From assembly GCF_947331435.1 (NCBI RefSeq), contig NZ_CAMZOF010000010.1, positions 248,001-312,000 on the forward strand: a DNA stretch of 64,000 bases. Reading direction: 5' to 3'. How positions within the stretch are numbered: the stretch's first letter is position 1; each line of letters opens with the position of its first letter. Of the stretch, positions 52,541 to 62,685 are shown in pieces. Source of the stretch: Pelagibius sp. Alg239-R121 (lineage in GTDB: Bacteria > Pseudomonadota > Alphaproteobacteria > Kiloniellales > Kiloniellaceae). The notes below the pieces were generated by a model. That model saw only the letters and a list, made by a program, of their open reading frames with translations. It had not been told where the DNA came from and did not search any database. The position numbers and the translations under genes were made by a program.

Positions 52541-54085
52541 TTAAAATGCCGACAACAGGTTTTCGGGCGACCCGTCTCCAGAGATCACTCGCTCCTTTGG
52601 CAAGATGACCGATGCCGTCGTCCCCTTCCCCAGTTCGCTGGAAAGCGAGAGGGAACCGCCATGGAGTTCACAGAGCGAATTGGCAATAGGAAGCCCTAAA
52701 CCAGTCCCTTCCTGCGTGTAGCTTTGGTCGCCGGCAGCCTGCACGAAGGGACTTAAAACCCGTCGCAGGTCTTCCTCGCTCATGCCTTTGCCGCTGTCGC
52801 GGACCGTCATGACGAATTCACGCTCGGCGCCAAGTTCCGCACCCAGCAGAATGTCGCCGCCCTGCGGCGTAAATTTCACAGCATTCGAAAGCAGGTTGAT
52901 GAGAATTTGTTTGATCTTCAGTTCGTCCACGTAAATGTGCAGCAGTGGTTCAGCTGGTTTGACCAACACCTTGACACCGGCCTTGTCGGCGCGAGGTTTA
53001 ATGAGCCGCTGGCAGGATTCGATCAGGTCGATGGTCTGAACACGCGATTCGACCAGTTGGTAGTTACCCGACTCGATTTTCGCCAGATCAAGAATATCAT
53101 TGATGATCCCAAGCAGGTGCTGACCGCTCTCATGGATGTCGTGCGCGTAACCCTTGTAAACCTCTTTACCGACCGGCCCTGCGATCTCCCGCTCGATTGC
53201 TTCGGAAAATCCGATGATGGCATTCAACGGTGTCCGTAATTCGTGGCTCATATTTGCGAGGAACTCTGACTTGGTCCGGTTCGCGACCTCAGCCTCTTCC
53301 TTGGCTTTCATCAACTGCTTGCGTGCTTCGAAATCGGCGGTCGCGTCGCTCGCCGAACCTCGGTAGCCAAGAAACGCGCCATCGGGTCCGAAAATCGGCA
53401 TACCGCTGGTGCGGACATAACGAATTTCACCGTTCTCTGTCTTGATCCGGTAAATGAAGTCCCTGAACTCCTTATGAGCGCGCAGGTCGGCGGCATGATC
53501 GTCCCAATCCTGCGCATCCTGACTGCTCATATCGAAGGCAACTCTCAGCTCGTCACCGGTCTTTCCCAACGACCTCTCCAGAGCGTTCTCGAAATCATCG
53601 CTTGAGGGTTTGGAGAAATAGGTGAATCGCAAATCCGCATCCATTTCCCAGAACCAGTCCGAGGAAACGCTGGCAAAGTCCTTGAAGCGCTGCTCGCTGC
53701 CGCTCAGCAAATGACCCTGGCCCGCGTGCGGTCCATTGCGCAGCAGAACAATCAAGAGTGAAGGTTCGCCGGCGAATTCAATCGGCGTTCCGCTGATCGT
53801 CGCCCAAACCCAATCGCCGTCGCCGGTCTTGATCCCGATGCGCATATCGTCCAGCCGGCCATCGCGCTTCAGGATCCCCATCACGATCTCACGCTGTTCC
53901 GGCTGCCGGTAAAACTCGATGGTGTTGCGCCCGATAACCTGAGACGCCGGCATTCCGAGGAATTTCTCAATGTAAGGATTGACGAACACGATCTTGCCAT
54001 CGGCAATGCGGCTGATCGCAATTGGAACGGGCGCCGTATCTATGATTGCGCGAAAGTTCTGATTATCTAAATTTATCTCGTCCAT
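52541..54085 (-). CDS. Soluble PAS-PAS sensor histidine kinase
   Basis: The ATG at 54085 ([11 protein letters not shown]) gives 514 residues. There is no membrane helix. PAS domains lie at about 10-120 and 133-250 (the second with a PAC motif [17 protein letters not shown]). The HisKA domain has H281 in [18 protein letters not shown], and the ATPase has [21 protein letters not shown] and [12 protein letters not shown]. The kinase core resembles PleC/DivJ-like enzymes. Signal and partner are unknown; no regulator gene is adjacent. Confidence 0.92.
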   Translation of the reverse strand: MDEINLDNQNFRAIIDTAPVPIAISRIADGKIVFVNPYIEKFLGMPASQVIGRNTIEFYRQPEQREIVMGILKRDGRLDDMRIGIKTGDGDWVWATISGTPIEFAGEPSLLIVLLRNGPHAGQGHLLSGSEQRFKDFASVSSDWFWEMDADLRFTYFSKPSSDDFENALERSLGKTGDELRVAFDMSSQDAQDWDDHAADLRAHKEFRDFIYRIKTENGEIRYVRTSGMPIFGPDGAFLGYRGSASDATADFEARKQLMKAKEEAEVANRTKSEFLANMSHELRTPLNAIIGFSEAIEREIAGPVGKEVYKGYAHDIHESGQHLLGIINDILDLAKIESGNYQLVESRVQTIDLIESCQRLIKPRADKAGVKVLVKPAEPLLHIYVDELKIKQILINLLSNAVKFTPQGGDILLGAELGAEREFVMTVRDSGKGMSEEDLRRVLSPFVQAAGDQSYTQEGTGLGLPIANSLCELHGGSLSLSSELGKGTTASVILPKERVISGDGSPENLLSAF

Positions 54086-54508
54086 GATCTCACCGTGGCG
54101 CAACCGTCAGGTTCTTCCAGGCGGCTCGATTGATCCAACAGCCTCTGGCTAAGATCAGGATCATATCATTCCCTCAAGACCCACAGTTAATTCACTCACT
54201 TATCGCTCGCATATTTCCAACGCGTTTATTTTCGCAAGTGCGACAGAACCCATTGGTCCCGTACGCCACTCATTTCCATACTTACAAATAAAATATGGGA
54301 ATTACGAAAATAATCACCTCCAAAATATTGGTAAGAGAACCACGGTTACGGCGAAGGCAACGAACAGCGATACACTCTTAGTTGTATGAATACAAAAAAA
54401 CCGAACCTTTGCAAATGTGATCTTGGAGAAACGGCCTGTTGTAGATGACTCTAAATACGCATTCGAGCAGAGTTCATCAATCTTAAGAGGAATCTGGCAC
54501 CGAAGATT
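54086..54508. other. AT-rich intergenic region, no gene seen
   Basis: About 423 bp lie upstream of the PAS kinase and past the end of cobB. It is AT-rich and holds no coding frame, RNA gene or clear palindrome that I can support. The kinase promoter should be in its left part. Confidence 0.5.
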
Positions 54509-55909
54509 TTAGCCGACGGTATCGATGACATGCAGAAACGAACCCATGACGGTGCCAACGCATAAACCGGCTGGACCGAGGTCACCGCCACGGGCATCGG
54601 TCAAGCCGACCAGGCGGTTGGCTTCCCGGCTTCGGTTTTGCGTACAGGTGGTTTGCTGCGGAACTTCGGAAGCGTAATGGAACTCGTGTCCTCTTAGGGT
54701 CTTTCCAGCCGCCCCCAGCGGTGTAGTTTCAAGAAGTGTTGCCTCGCGGTAACCAAGGGTCAATCGTCGCTTCCGCCGGCCGGGCAAGTCAGGCGCGAAA
54801 GATGTTTCTAAAGGCAAAAGTCCAGCCATCGCATGCCGTCCGCCATCAGCGTCAGTCAGTCCTTCGCCCAGCACCATGTAGCCGCCGCACTCACCATAGA
54901 TGGTGACTGTCCGCTTGGCCGCTTGCTTCAATCCTTCGAGAAAGCTGAGGTTGCCGGCGAGCTTTGCGGCGTAGAGCTCAGGATAACCGCCAGGCAGGTA
55001 GATCGCATTGGCCGTTTCATCCGGCGACTCATCGGCAAGAGGCGAGAAAACGCTGACTTCGGCACCGGCGGCACGCCAGGCCTCGAGTAAAAAGGGATAA
55101 CTGAAAGCGAACGCAGTATCGCGGGCCACGGCAATCCGCTGCCCCAGTGGAGGCAATCCAGGCGCTGGTGCCCGAGATAAATTTTGAACCAATCCGCCGC
55201 CGAGTTCCTGTGCCTTTATACCTGCGAGCGCCGCCAGCCGGTCGCAGTCTATTCGGCCGGCAATGACCTCGGCAGCGCGGTCCAGGAAAGTCTCCAACTC
55301 ATGATGTTCGCCCGCTTGCACAAGGCCGAGATGGCGGGAGGGTAACGCCAGTTGATCCGCGTAACGCACCATTCCGAGCACGGCGATACCGAGCGGTTCA
55401 CAAGCCTGTTGCAGCGCTTCGGCGTGGCGGTCGCTGCCGACCCGATTAAAAATGACTCCGGCCAACGACAGACGCAGATCAAGACTGGCAAAGCCATGGA
55501 CGATCGCTGCCGCGGACGCCGCCATTCCCCGCGCATCAACGACCAGAACGACAGGCCAACCTGTCAGTCGCGCGAGATCCGCGGTTGATCCACGGCCATC
55601 AGGTGCTCCGTCAAACAAACCCATGACGCCTTCGCCAAGTACGAAGTCTGCGTCGTAACCTGCGTGTTCGACAAGCCTGAGCAATGTGGAGTCGCGCATC
55701 GCCCAGCTGTCCAGGTTAGTACAAACCCGTCCACTCGCCGCCGCATGAAATGCCGGATCGATGTAGTCGGGGCCAACCTTGATCGACGCCACAGAGCGGC
55801 CGAGCATCTGAAAACGCCGGAGGAGTGCCAGCGTAATGGTGGTTTTACCGCTACCCGAACTCGGCGCGGCGATCAGAAGTCCGGGCGGCGAAATGTCCGG
55901 GTGCGGCAT
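54509..55909 (-). CDS. cobB: Cobyrinate/hydrogenobyrinate a,c-diamide synthase
   Basis: This 466-residue protein has an N-terminal ATP-binding domain with APSSGSGKTTITLALLRRF (P-loop) and KVGPDYIDPAFH. A C-terminal glutaminase (GATase) domain has the nucleophile Cys in YGECGGYMVLGEGL. It amidates the a and c side chains of the corrin using glutamine and ATP. Both CobB and CbiA forms share this plan, so the metal state of the substrate is not decided by sequence. It follows cobA by 18 bp on the minus strand. Confidence 0.93.
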   Translation of the reverse strand: MPHPDISPPGLLIAAPSSGSGKTTITLALLRRFQMLGRSVASIKVGPDYIDPAFHAAASGRVCTNLDSWAMRDSTLLRLVEHAGYDADFVLGEGVMGLFDGAPDGRGSTADLARLTGWPVVLVVDARGMAASAAAIVHGFASLDLRLSLAGVIFNRVGSDRHAEALQQACEPLGIAVLGMVRYADQLALPSRHLGLVQAGEHHELETFLDRAAEVIAGRIDCDRLAALAGIKAQELGGGLVQNLSRAPAPGLPPLGQRIAVARDTAFAFSYPFLLEAWRAAGAEVSVFSPLADESPDETANAIYLPGGYPELYAAKLAGNLSFLEGLKQAAKRTVTIYGECGGYMVLGEGLTDADGGRHAMAGLLPLETSFAPDLPGRRKRRLTLGYREATLLETTPLGAAGKTLRGHEFHYASEVPQQTTCTQNRSREANRLVGLTDARGGDLGPAGLCVGTVMGSFLHVIDTVG

Positions 55910-55927
55910 GACCGGTAAACCCTGTTG

Positions 55928-56767
55928 TTAACCGGTTGCCCGGTCCTGCCGGCGCTGCAGAGGATCGGAGGTCAGAACCCGTCCGGACAGTGCGCCCAGC
56001 CAGTCCAGTCCAGCCCGCAGGCGAACGACTTCACCAACCACGACCAAAGATGGCGGCTCGATACCCTGTTCAACCACGTCAGCGGCACAGCTTTGCAGAG
56101 AGGTCACCAGCACTTGCTGATCTGCTGTGCTGGCCTTGCTGACAACTCCGACCGGCTCTTCGGGGTTACGCCCTTCCGCGATCAATGCGGCCGAAATCTG
56201 GGCCAGATGCTTGATCGCCATGTAGATCACGATCACCGGCGATCCGCGTGCAATGGCCCCCCAATCCAGATCGTTCGGCATGACCCCACCCTGATTATGG
56301 CCGGTCACGAAGGTTACCGCTGAATTGGTTTCTCGGTGCGTGACCGGGATACCGGCATAGGCGAGGCCACCGATACCAGCCGAAATCCCCGGCACGAGCC
56401 GGAAGGAGATACCCGCCTCAACCAACGCCAGCGCCTCTTCGCCGCCACGGCCGAAGACAAAGGGGTCGCCACCTTTCAGGCGCAGGACCCGTTTGCCCTC
56501 TCGGGCATATTGAATGAGACGCTGAGAAATATCAGCCTGTTTTGGCGAAGGCTTCCCGCCGCGTTTTCCGGCGTATTCCAACAAACAGCCGGATTGAGCA
56601 AGCTCCAGGATCGACTTATCCACCAGTGCGTCGTAGACCACGACGTCGGCGGATCGCAAGCCATGCAGGGCATAGAGCGTAAGGAGGCCCGGATCGCCCG
56701 GACCTGCTCCGGTCAGCCAGACCCAGCCAGGTTCGAAAGCCGGAAGAGAAAACGATAACTTGTCCAT
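55928..56767 (-). CDS. cobA: Uroporphyrinogen-III C-methyltransferase (SUMT)
   Basis: The ATG at 56767 (MDKLSFSLPAF) is preferred to one nine bases earlier. In 279 residues the signatures are VWLTGAGPGDPGLLTLYAL, VVYDALVD, LKGGDPFVFGRGGEEALAL and TFVTGHNQGG. SUMT makes precorrin-2 from uroporphyrinogen III with two SAM molecules and is the entry to the corrin path. It is divergent from cbiD, with about 70 bp between. Confidence 0.95.
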   Translation of the reverse strand: MDKLSFSLPAFEPGWVWLTGAGPGDPGLLTLYALHGLRSADVVVYDALVDKSILELAQSGCLLEYAGKRGGKPSPKQADISQRLIQYAREGKRVLRLKGGDPFVFGRGGEEALALVEAGISFRLVPGISAGIGGLAYAGIPVTHRETNSAVTFVTGHNQGGVMPNDLDWGAIARGSPVIVIYMAIKHLAQISAALIAEGRNPEEPVGVVSKASTADQQVLVTSLQSCAADVVEQGIEPPSLVVVGEVVRLRAGLDWLGALSGRVLTSDPLQRRQDRATG

Positions 56768-56837
56768 GACCCGCACTGTAACCTCACCGTCACTTCTCGC
56801 CTAGCCAGAGACGACCGAACAACTGTAAAAAAGCGAC

Positions 56838-57926
56838 ATGGTAAGAAAACCCGAGGGAGAGCTGCGCAGAGGCTGGACGACAGGTGCCTGTGCAACGGCC
56901 GCGACCCGCGCCGCCTATACGGCGTTGCTCAGCGGCCGGTTTCCCGATCCCGTCTCCATAACCTTGCCAGGCGGCGAACAACCCGCTTTCGCGCTTAATC
57001 GCGAGGAATTGGGCCCAGGCTTTGCGAGAGTCGGCATCATCAAAGATGCGGGCGACGATCCCGACGTCACTCACCTCGCGGAAATCGTCGTCACGCTTCG
57101 GCGCGGCGAAAAGGACAGCGGTGTGGTTTTCAGAGCGGGCGAAGGTGTTGGTCAGGTCACCAAACCCGGCTTGCCGATTCCACCGGGCGAGGCTTCCATC
57201 AATCCGGTGCCGCGCAAAATGATGACACAGACGATCGAACAGTTATCGGCTGAATTCGGTGAGAGCGGCGATATTCTGATCGAAGTTTCCGTACCTGGCG
57301 GCAAGGAGCTGGCACAAAAAACCTGGAATCCGCGGCTTGGTATTCTTGGCGGCCTGTCGATTCTCGGCACAACCGGCATCGTCGTTCCGTTCTCCTGCTC
57401 TGCCTGGATTCATTCCATCCACCGTGGCATCGATGTGGCGCGCGCTACTGGCCAGAGTCATGTTGCCGGCTGTACCGGCTCGACATCGGAAAAGGCGGTT
57501 CAGAAGATTCACGGACTGCCCGACTCCGCCATGCTGGATATGGGCGACTTCGCCGGGGGCTTGCTGAAATATCTGCGCAAACACCCTCTCCCTCGTCTCA
57601 CCATCGGCGGAGGCTTCGCAAAGCTGACCAAGCTCGCAGCGGGACATCTCGATCTCCATTCAGGCCGGAGCCAGGTCGACTTCGACTGGCTGGCTGAGCG
57701 TTTCGCCAAACTGGGCGCCACGGCAGACGCGGTGGCCGCAGCCCGCGAAGCCAATACCGCAAATCAAGTGCTGGCATTGGCGCAAGATCAGGCTATACCA
57801 CTTGCAGATAGCATGGCTGCTGCTGCTCGTAAGACGGCACTGGGCGTGCTGGGGCAGGAAACAAAGGTGGACGTGATGATTTTCGATCGGGCCGGAAACC
57901 TATCAGGGCGTGCTGATGAATCCTGA
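56838..57926 (+). CDS. cbiD: Cobalt-precorrin-5B C1-methyltransferase CbiD
   Basis: This 362-residue protein has the CbiD signatures LRRGWTTGACATAATRAAYTALL and PGLPIPPGEASINPVPRKMM, and CTGSTSEKAVQKIHGLPDSAMLDMGDFAGGLLKYLRK. CbiD methylates C1 in the oxygen-independent corrin branch and is structurally unrelated to other corrin methyltransferases. It starts a plus-strand pair with cobK, whose start overlaps its end. Confidence 0.94.
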   Translation: MVRKPEGELRRGWTTGACATAATRAAYTALLSGRFPDPVSITLPGGEQPAFALNREELGPGFARVGIIKDAGDDPDVTHLAEIVVTLRRGEKDSGVVFRAGEGVGQVTKPGLPIPPGEASINPVPRKMMTQTIEQLSAEFGESGDILIEVSVPGGKELAQKTWNPRLGILGGLSILGTTGIVVPFSCSAWIHSIHRGIDVARATGQSHVAGCTGSTSEKAVQKIHGLPDSAMLDMGDFAGGLLKYLRKHPLPRLTIGGGFAKLTKLAAGHLDLHSGRSQVDFDWLAERFAKLGATADAVAAAREANTANQVLALAQDQAIPLADSMAAAARKTALGVLGQETKVDVMIFDRAGNLSGRADES

Positions 57927-58665
57927 TAAACAGGTCCTGATTCTGAGCGGCACCGGCGAAGCTTTCGCCCTGGCGACGCTACTCTTTGCAGACGGCAACT
58001 ATCGAGTCATCAATTCCCTGGCAGGACGTACCAAAGCCCCCGTCGAACCCCCGGGCGAGATACATATGGGAGGTTTCGGCGGCGCCGAAGGCCTCGCCAA
58101 GTACCTGCGCAGCGAAGTAATCTCTGCGGTGATCGATGCCACCCATCCTTTCGCCGTTCAGATCTCCCGCAACGCGTTTCAGGCCTGCAATGCCGCGCAG
58201 GTGCCCTACCTTCAGCTTCACCGTCCGGCGTGGGAGAAAGCCGAAGGTGATACCTGGCTTCCCGTCGCCAATCTGGACGCCGCCGCCGAACTTATTGCCC
58301 GCAGCAACTTTCGCCGCATTTTCCTGACCACGGGACGGCAGGAGGTAAAACCTTTCGCAGAACTGGAGGATCGCTGGTTCCTGCTACGCTCTGTCGATCC
58401 CATCAGCGACCTGCCACTCAAAAACTTCGATACGGTTCTTGGGCGTGGTCCATTCTATGAGCAGGCAGAGACCCAGCTATTGAACGAACATCGGATTGAC
58501 AGCATCGTGACCAAGAACAGTGGCGGCCCCGCGACCTACGGTAAGATTGCCGCCGCACGTAAGCTAGGCCTTCCTGTGATCGTGATCCAGCGCCCGGCGG
58601 CCCTCGATTGCAACCATGTCGGCCGTCCCGCCGACGCAGTGAAATGGCTGAAACAGCTCATTTAG
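57916..58665 (+). CDS. cobK: Precorrin-6A/cobalt-precorrin-6A reductase
   Basis: The start at ATG 57916 (MNPDKQVLILSGTGEAFALATLL) overlaps cbiD by 11 nt; GTG at 57910 is an alternative. In 249 residues the motifs are ILSGTGEAFALA, VIDATHPFAVQISRNA, and C-terminal IVTKNSGGPATYGKIAAARKLGLPVIVIQRP. The enzyme reduces the corrin ring with NADPH. Its last four bases overlap the amidase stop on the other strand. Confidence 0.93.
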   Translation: MNPDKQVLILSGTGEAFALATLLFADGNYRVINSLAGRTKAPVEPPGEIHMGGFGGAEGLAKYLRSEVISAVIDATHPFAVQISRNAFQACNAAQVPYLQLHRPAWEKAEGDTWLPVANLDAAAELIARSNFRRIFLTTGRQEVKPFAELEDRWFLLRSVDPISDLPLKNFDTVLGRGPFYEQAETQLLNEHRIDSIVTKNSGGPATYGKIAAARKLGLPVIVIQRPAALDCNHVGRPADAVKWLKQLI

Positions 58666-60038
58666 CCCGGCAAAGAAGATGAAATTCTAGACAGGGCACG
58701 TTCCACACCCAGCGCCAGCGATAGCAAACGACGGTCGCCGTCGGTCTCACCCATCAGCATCAATCCGACTGGAGCTTCACCTTCGTTGTGACAAGGCAGT
58801 GAGATTGCGCAGCGGTGAAAGAAATTTCCGACGTAGGTGTTGCGCAGTGTGAGCGAGTTTATCTGAAAATAATCCTCGTCTTGTGCAACCTCGGCAAAAC
58901 TCGGCGCGATCGTGGCGGTTGTCGGCATGACAACAGCATCGAACGGTGCCGTCGCCAGATCGGCCTGCTGCCGTACGTCCTTCCAGATCTTGAAAGTATC
59001 GATGTAATCAGCAGCCGGGATATCCGCGCCGGTGACCATGCGCACCGACACGCGCGGATCATATAGATGCCGTCCGCGTGCCAACAGATCCCGATGCCAG
59101 GCGTAGGATTCCGGCGCCGTGAAACCCGACAAGCCGCGATACTCGGGAATTTCGTTGATTTCGCCGAACGGAAATTCAATAACGCTGGCACCCGCCGCAG
59201 AGAGCCTGTCGAGCGCACGCCAAAATGCTCCGGAAACCTGGGTATCCAGATTGTCCAGCACCATTGTCTGAGGCAACCCAAGGCGCAGTCCTTTAACCGG
59301 CAAAGCTTCCGGCGCCTTGACCGGTTCATCAGTCATGATGGCGTCCAACTCGGCACAACAGCTTACACTTGCAGCCAAGGGACCAATTGAATCGAGGGTC
59401 GTCGAGAGCGGAAGAGCACCATCGCGCGGTACACGTTCCGGTGTCGGCTTGAAGCCCGTGAGGCCGCAGAAGGCCGCCGGAATACGAACCGAGCCGCCGG
59501 TATCCGTCCCAATCGCTGCCACTGCCATACCGTCAGTCACCGAGACGGCTGCACCAGACGATGATCCTCCTGGAATACGCCCGGTTTCGCGGTCGTAAGG
59601 ATTGCGTGGCGTATCGTAATGCGGATTGAGTCCCAATCCCGAATAGGCGAATTCGGTCATATTGGTTCGGCCCATCAGGATAGCGCCGGCGGCTCGCAAG
59701 CGTCGAATCACCGGCGCGTCCCGGGCTGCCGGATCGGCGTCCGCCAAGACCCGGGAACCAGCCTTTGTGACCTCGCCGGCAACATCGAAGAGATCCTTGA
59801 TGGAAATCGGGATGCCCGCCAAGACCGACGGAACCGCACCCTGCGCCCGAAAAGCATCACTGGCATCCGCAGCAGCAAGCGCCTGCTCACGGTAAAGTTG
59901 GATAAAAACCCGCCGGCCCTCACCTGCCGCATCTTCGGCCCGCTCGAGTGCTGATTCAGTCAGAGCCCGGCTCGTGGTTTTCCCCTTTGCAAGGGCCTGG
60001 GCAAGATCCGAAATTCGAGGCAGCTGCTTCGCGGGCAT
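58662..60038 (-). CDS. Amidase-signature family hydrolase coupled to cobM
   Basis: This 458-residue protein has the amidase-signature catalytic triad: K81 in GIPISIKDLFDVAG, the cis-Ser in GGSSSG (158-162) and nucleophile S183 in DTGGSVRIPA. Its start shares one base with the cobM stop (TAATG), so it is translationally coupled to the cobalamin genes. The same family includes GatA, allophanate hydrolase and aryl-acylamidases. A role in corrin amide chemistry or salvage is suggested by context alone; no known cobalamin enzyme is an amidase-signature protein to my knowledge. Confidence 0.9.
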   Translation of the reverse strand: MPAKQLPRISDLAQALAKGKTTSRALTESALERAEDAAGEGRRVFIQLYREQALAAADASDAFRAQGAVPSVLAGIPISIKDLFDVAGEVTKAGSRVLADADPAARDAPVIRRLRAAGAILMGRTNMTEFAYSGLGLNPHYDTPRNPYDRETGRIPGGSSSGAAVSVTDGMAVAAIGTDTGGSVRIPAAFCGLTGFKPTPERVPRDGALPLSTTLDSIGPLAASVSCCAELDAIMTDEPVKAPEALPVKGLRLGLPQTMVLDNLDTQVSGAFWRALDRLSAAGASVIEFPFGEINEIPEYRGLSGFTAPESYAWHRDLLARGRHLYDPRVSVRMVTGADIPAADYIDTFKIWKDVRQQADLATAPFDAVVMPTTATIAPSFAEVAQDEDYFQINSLTLRNTYVGNFFHRCAISLPCHNEGEAPVGLMLMGETDGDRRLLSLALGVERALSRISSSLPG

Positions 60039-60835
60039 TACGAGACTTTCGATTGTTTCGGCATCTTCGGTGTTTTTCTCTCGGGCCTGAGCACATGGAC
60101 GTGTGTCGGATCATAGAGTTTGCTGTCGGTGAAATCGGTGTCTTCAGCAAGGACAGGGCCCACCAGGATCAGGGCGGTGCGGGTCAGCTTGGCGGCACGC
60201 ACCTTGGCACGAATGTCCGACAGCGTGCCGCGAATCACCGCTTCATCCGGCCAAGAGGCCCGGAAAATGACAGCGACCGGACAGTCAGCGCCGTAGAAAG
60301 GTGTCAATTCAGCTTCGACATGCTTCAGGTTCCGCACCGAAAGATGGATTGCCAGGGTCGCTCCCGAAGCGCCCAATGTCGCCAAGTCTTCCTTGTTCGG
60401 CATGGCCGAACTCTTCATGGCGGTGCGGGTCAGGATTACAGTCTGGCTGACGTCGGGAAGGGTCAGTTCTTGTCCAAGGGTGGCGGCAGCGGCGGCGTAG
60501 GCCGGCACTCCCGGTGTGATATCGAAAGGAATACCTAAGGTCTTCAAGCGGCGGATCTGTTCCCCGATTGCACCGTAGAGCGAAGGGTCGCCGGAATGCA
60601 CTCGGGCAACATCTTTTCCCGCTGCATGGGCTGCTTCGATCTCGGACAGAATGTCGTCGAGAGTCATGGGTGCGGTATCCAGGACTCGTGCATCGGCAGG
60701 CGCGTGAGCGACCACTTCTTCCGGCACAAGCGAACCTGCGTAAAGAACAACGGGACAGGCGGCGATCAGATCGCGCCCGCGCAGGGTAAGCAGGTCGGCG
60801 GCACCTGGACCTGCACCGATAAAGTGAACCGTCAT
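60038..60835 (-). CDS. cobM: Precorrin-4/cobalt-precorrin-4 C11-methyltransferase
   Basis: This 265-residue protein has the SUMT-superfamily fold with [20 protein letters not shown] and [12 protein letters not shown], the CobM/CbiF-specific LVPEE region, [21 protein letters not shown] and [10 protein letters not shown]. It methylates C11 of the corrin. Its start overlaps the CbiG-CobJ stop (ATGA), and its stop overlaps the amidase start. Confidence 0.94.
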   Translation of the reverse strand: MTVHFIGAGPGAADLLTLRGRDLIAACPVVLYAGSLVPEEVVAHAPADARVLDTAPMTLDDILSEIEAAHAAGKDVARVHSGDPSLYGAIGEQIRRLKTLGIPFDITPGVPAYAAAAATLGQELTLPDVSQTVILTRTAMKSSAMPNKEDLATLGASGATLAIHLSVRNLKHVEAELTPFYGADCPVAVIFRASWPDEAVIRGTLSDIRAKVRAAKLTRTALILVGPVLAEDTDFTDSKLYDPTHVHVLRPERKTPKMPKQSKVS

Positions 60836-62685
60836 GCTGCATCTCCCGGGGCTTGAAGGGGTGTTTTTTCCATAGGCGTCATCTTTTTAGCGTAACCGCG
60901 CGGGGTATAGACCCAGCAGCTTCCATCGGCACGCTCAACCCGACGCGTGGTTGAAGAACCGATCAAAACCACGGTCAGCATATCGACTTTGTCGGGCGTC
61001 AGATCTGCCAGATCCAGCACCGTCACCGTCTCACCCGGCCGGCCAAGATTGCGTCCCAACACCACCGGCGTTTCAGCTGGTCGATGCACCGACAGGATCT
61101 CAACCGCTCGGGCCAACTGGGTGGTTCGCCGCTTGGACACCGGATTGTAGAAAGCGACCACGAAGTCGCCTTCGGCAGCGGCTTTCAGTCGACGTTCGAT
61201 CGCTTCCCAGGGAGTCAGCAGGTCCGAAAGCGAAATGGCGCAGAAATCGTGCCCTAACGGCGCGCCGATCCGGGCGGCAGCCGCCTGCAAAGCCGAAATG
61301 CCCGGCACCACTTTGTGCGCGACACGCCGCCAGGCAGGATTGTCCGCGCGATCCAGCAATTCATACACGAGGGCTGCCATGGCATAGATCCCCGGGTCAC
61401 CGGAACAGATCAAAGCAACGTCCCGCCCCTCTGCGGCCAGGTCGAGCGCGGCACGGACACGTGCTTCTTCCTCCCCCAGCGCATAGTCGTGGCGGATCTT
61501 GTCTTTGGCTAAGGGGCCCAGCAAATCGAGATAGAGACCATAGCCCACCAGATCGCTCGCCTGGCGCACCAGCGCTTCGACCTCCGGTGCACGCCATTCG
61601 GCATTCCCAGGACCCAACCCGATGACAGATAAACTGCCGCGCGGCCGGCCGGCCCCGTGCGCGTCAATCAACCCGGTCGAACGCGCAATCGCGCAGGTTG
61701 CCCGTGCTGACTTTTGCTTAGCTTGAACCAGTTTCCCGGCGGATCCCGTGGTGGCCAGCGCCGCACCCTCCGAAACGCCATGACAACCGACTTCCCGAAA
61801 CACCAGATCGGACGGCGTTGCCAAACGCGGCGACTCTGCCTCCAGATCGTCCGCAGAGAAGAACCTTGCCGGCACGCCGAGATGATCCGCGACAGCGTGG
61901 ACTGCAGGCTCATCCGCTTTCACATCGATCGAGGCCACCACTGCGACGGCGCCCGCCGCCAAGCTCTGAGCTTCCAGTGTTTTATGGACCAGCCCGAGCA
62001 ACTCTTCCGGGTCGGCATTGCGCTCACAACCGACACCAAGCGCAAGTACCTGGGGATGAAAGACAAGTTCCCGGTCTGAGCCTGCCGCTCGTTGTTCGGT
62101 GATCCGGATCACCAGCGTCCCGTCTTTCGAAAAAGGTAGGTCGCTGCCGCTGATCCAGGCTGCCACCCCTTCAAGGCGGATCTTCTCGCCAGCCAGAGCC
62201 GCCGCAACGAAGGCTTTATAATGTTCCGGATTGCCAAGCCGCCAGCCCGCCGGGGGCGCATCCAGAGCGATCGAAAAGCGCCGATCGCCTGCAGTCGTTA
62301 CTGCCGCCCCGATCGAAAGCTTTTCCGCAAGCGTGCGGGCAATTTCATTGGCGCCGCGATGTCCGCCCAAAAGGGGTACGACGGCTGTGCCGTCTTCGGC
62401 CAAGGCCACGACGGCCGGCTCGCCGTGCTTGTCACTCAGAATGGGCGCTAAGGTCCGGATTAAAACCCCAGACGCGCAGAGGCCGACAATCGGCCGGCCC
62501 GCGGCAAAGAGCTCCTGCAGGTGCTCGGCGACAGATCCGAATCTTACTTCTACCGGCTCTGCGCGGCCAGAAAGACCATGGAGTTCACTGCCGGGCCAAT
62601 CGGCGCTCAAGCGCGCGGCGAGGTCGCGTCCCTGTGCTGTGAGCGCCACGAAAACAGGTGCTTCGAGATGTTTCAAAGTGCTCAT
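60832..62685 (-). CDS. cobJ: CbiG-CobJ (CbiH) fusion: precorrin-3B C17-methyltransferase with CbiG domains
   Basis: In 617 residues, residues about 1-125 are a CbiG N-terminal domain ([44 protein letters not shown]). Residues about 215-340 are CbiG C-terminal/CobE-like ([32 protein letters not shown]). Residues about 355-600 are the CobJ/CbiH methyltransferase ([56 protein letters not shown]). CbiG opens the delta-lactone during ring contraction in the oxygen-independent branch, so the fusion joins consecutive steps. Both ends overlap neighbours by 4 nt. Confidence 0.93.
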   Translation of the reverse strand: MSTLKHLEAPVFVALTAQGRDLAARLSADWPGSELHGLSGRAEPVEVRFGSVAEHLQELFAAGRPIVGLCASGVLIRTLAPILSDKHGEPAVVALAEDGTAVVPLLGGHRGANEIARTLAEKLSIGAAVTTAGDRRFSIALDAPPAGWRLGNPEHYKAFVAAALAGEKIRLEGVAAWISGSDLPFSKDGTLVIRITEQRAAGSDRELVFHPQVLALGVGCERNADPEELLGLVHKTLEAQSLAAGAVAVVASIDVKADEPAVHAVADHLGVPARFFSADDLEAESPRLATPSDLVFREVGCHGVSEGAALATTGSAGKLVQAKQKSARATCAIARSTGLIDAHGAGRPRGSLSVIGLGPGNAEWRAPEVEALVRQASDLVGYGLYLDLLGPLAKDKIRHDYALGEEEARVRAALDLAAEGRDVALICSGDPGIYAMAALVYELLDRADNPAWRRVAHKVVPGISALQAAAARIGAPLGHDFCAISLSDLLTPWEAIERRLKAAAEGDFVVAFYNPVSKRRTTQLARAVEILSVHRPAETPVVLGRNLGRPGETVTVLDLADLTPDKVDMLTVVLIGSSTTRRVERADGSCWVYTPRGYAKKMTPMEKTPLQAPGDAA

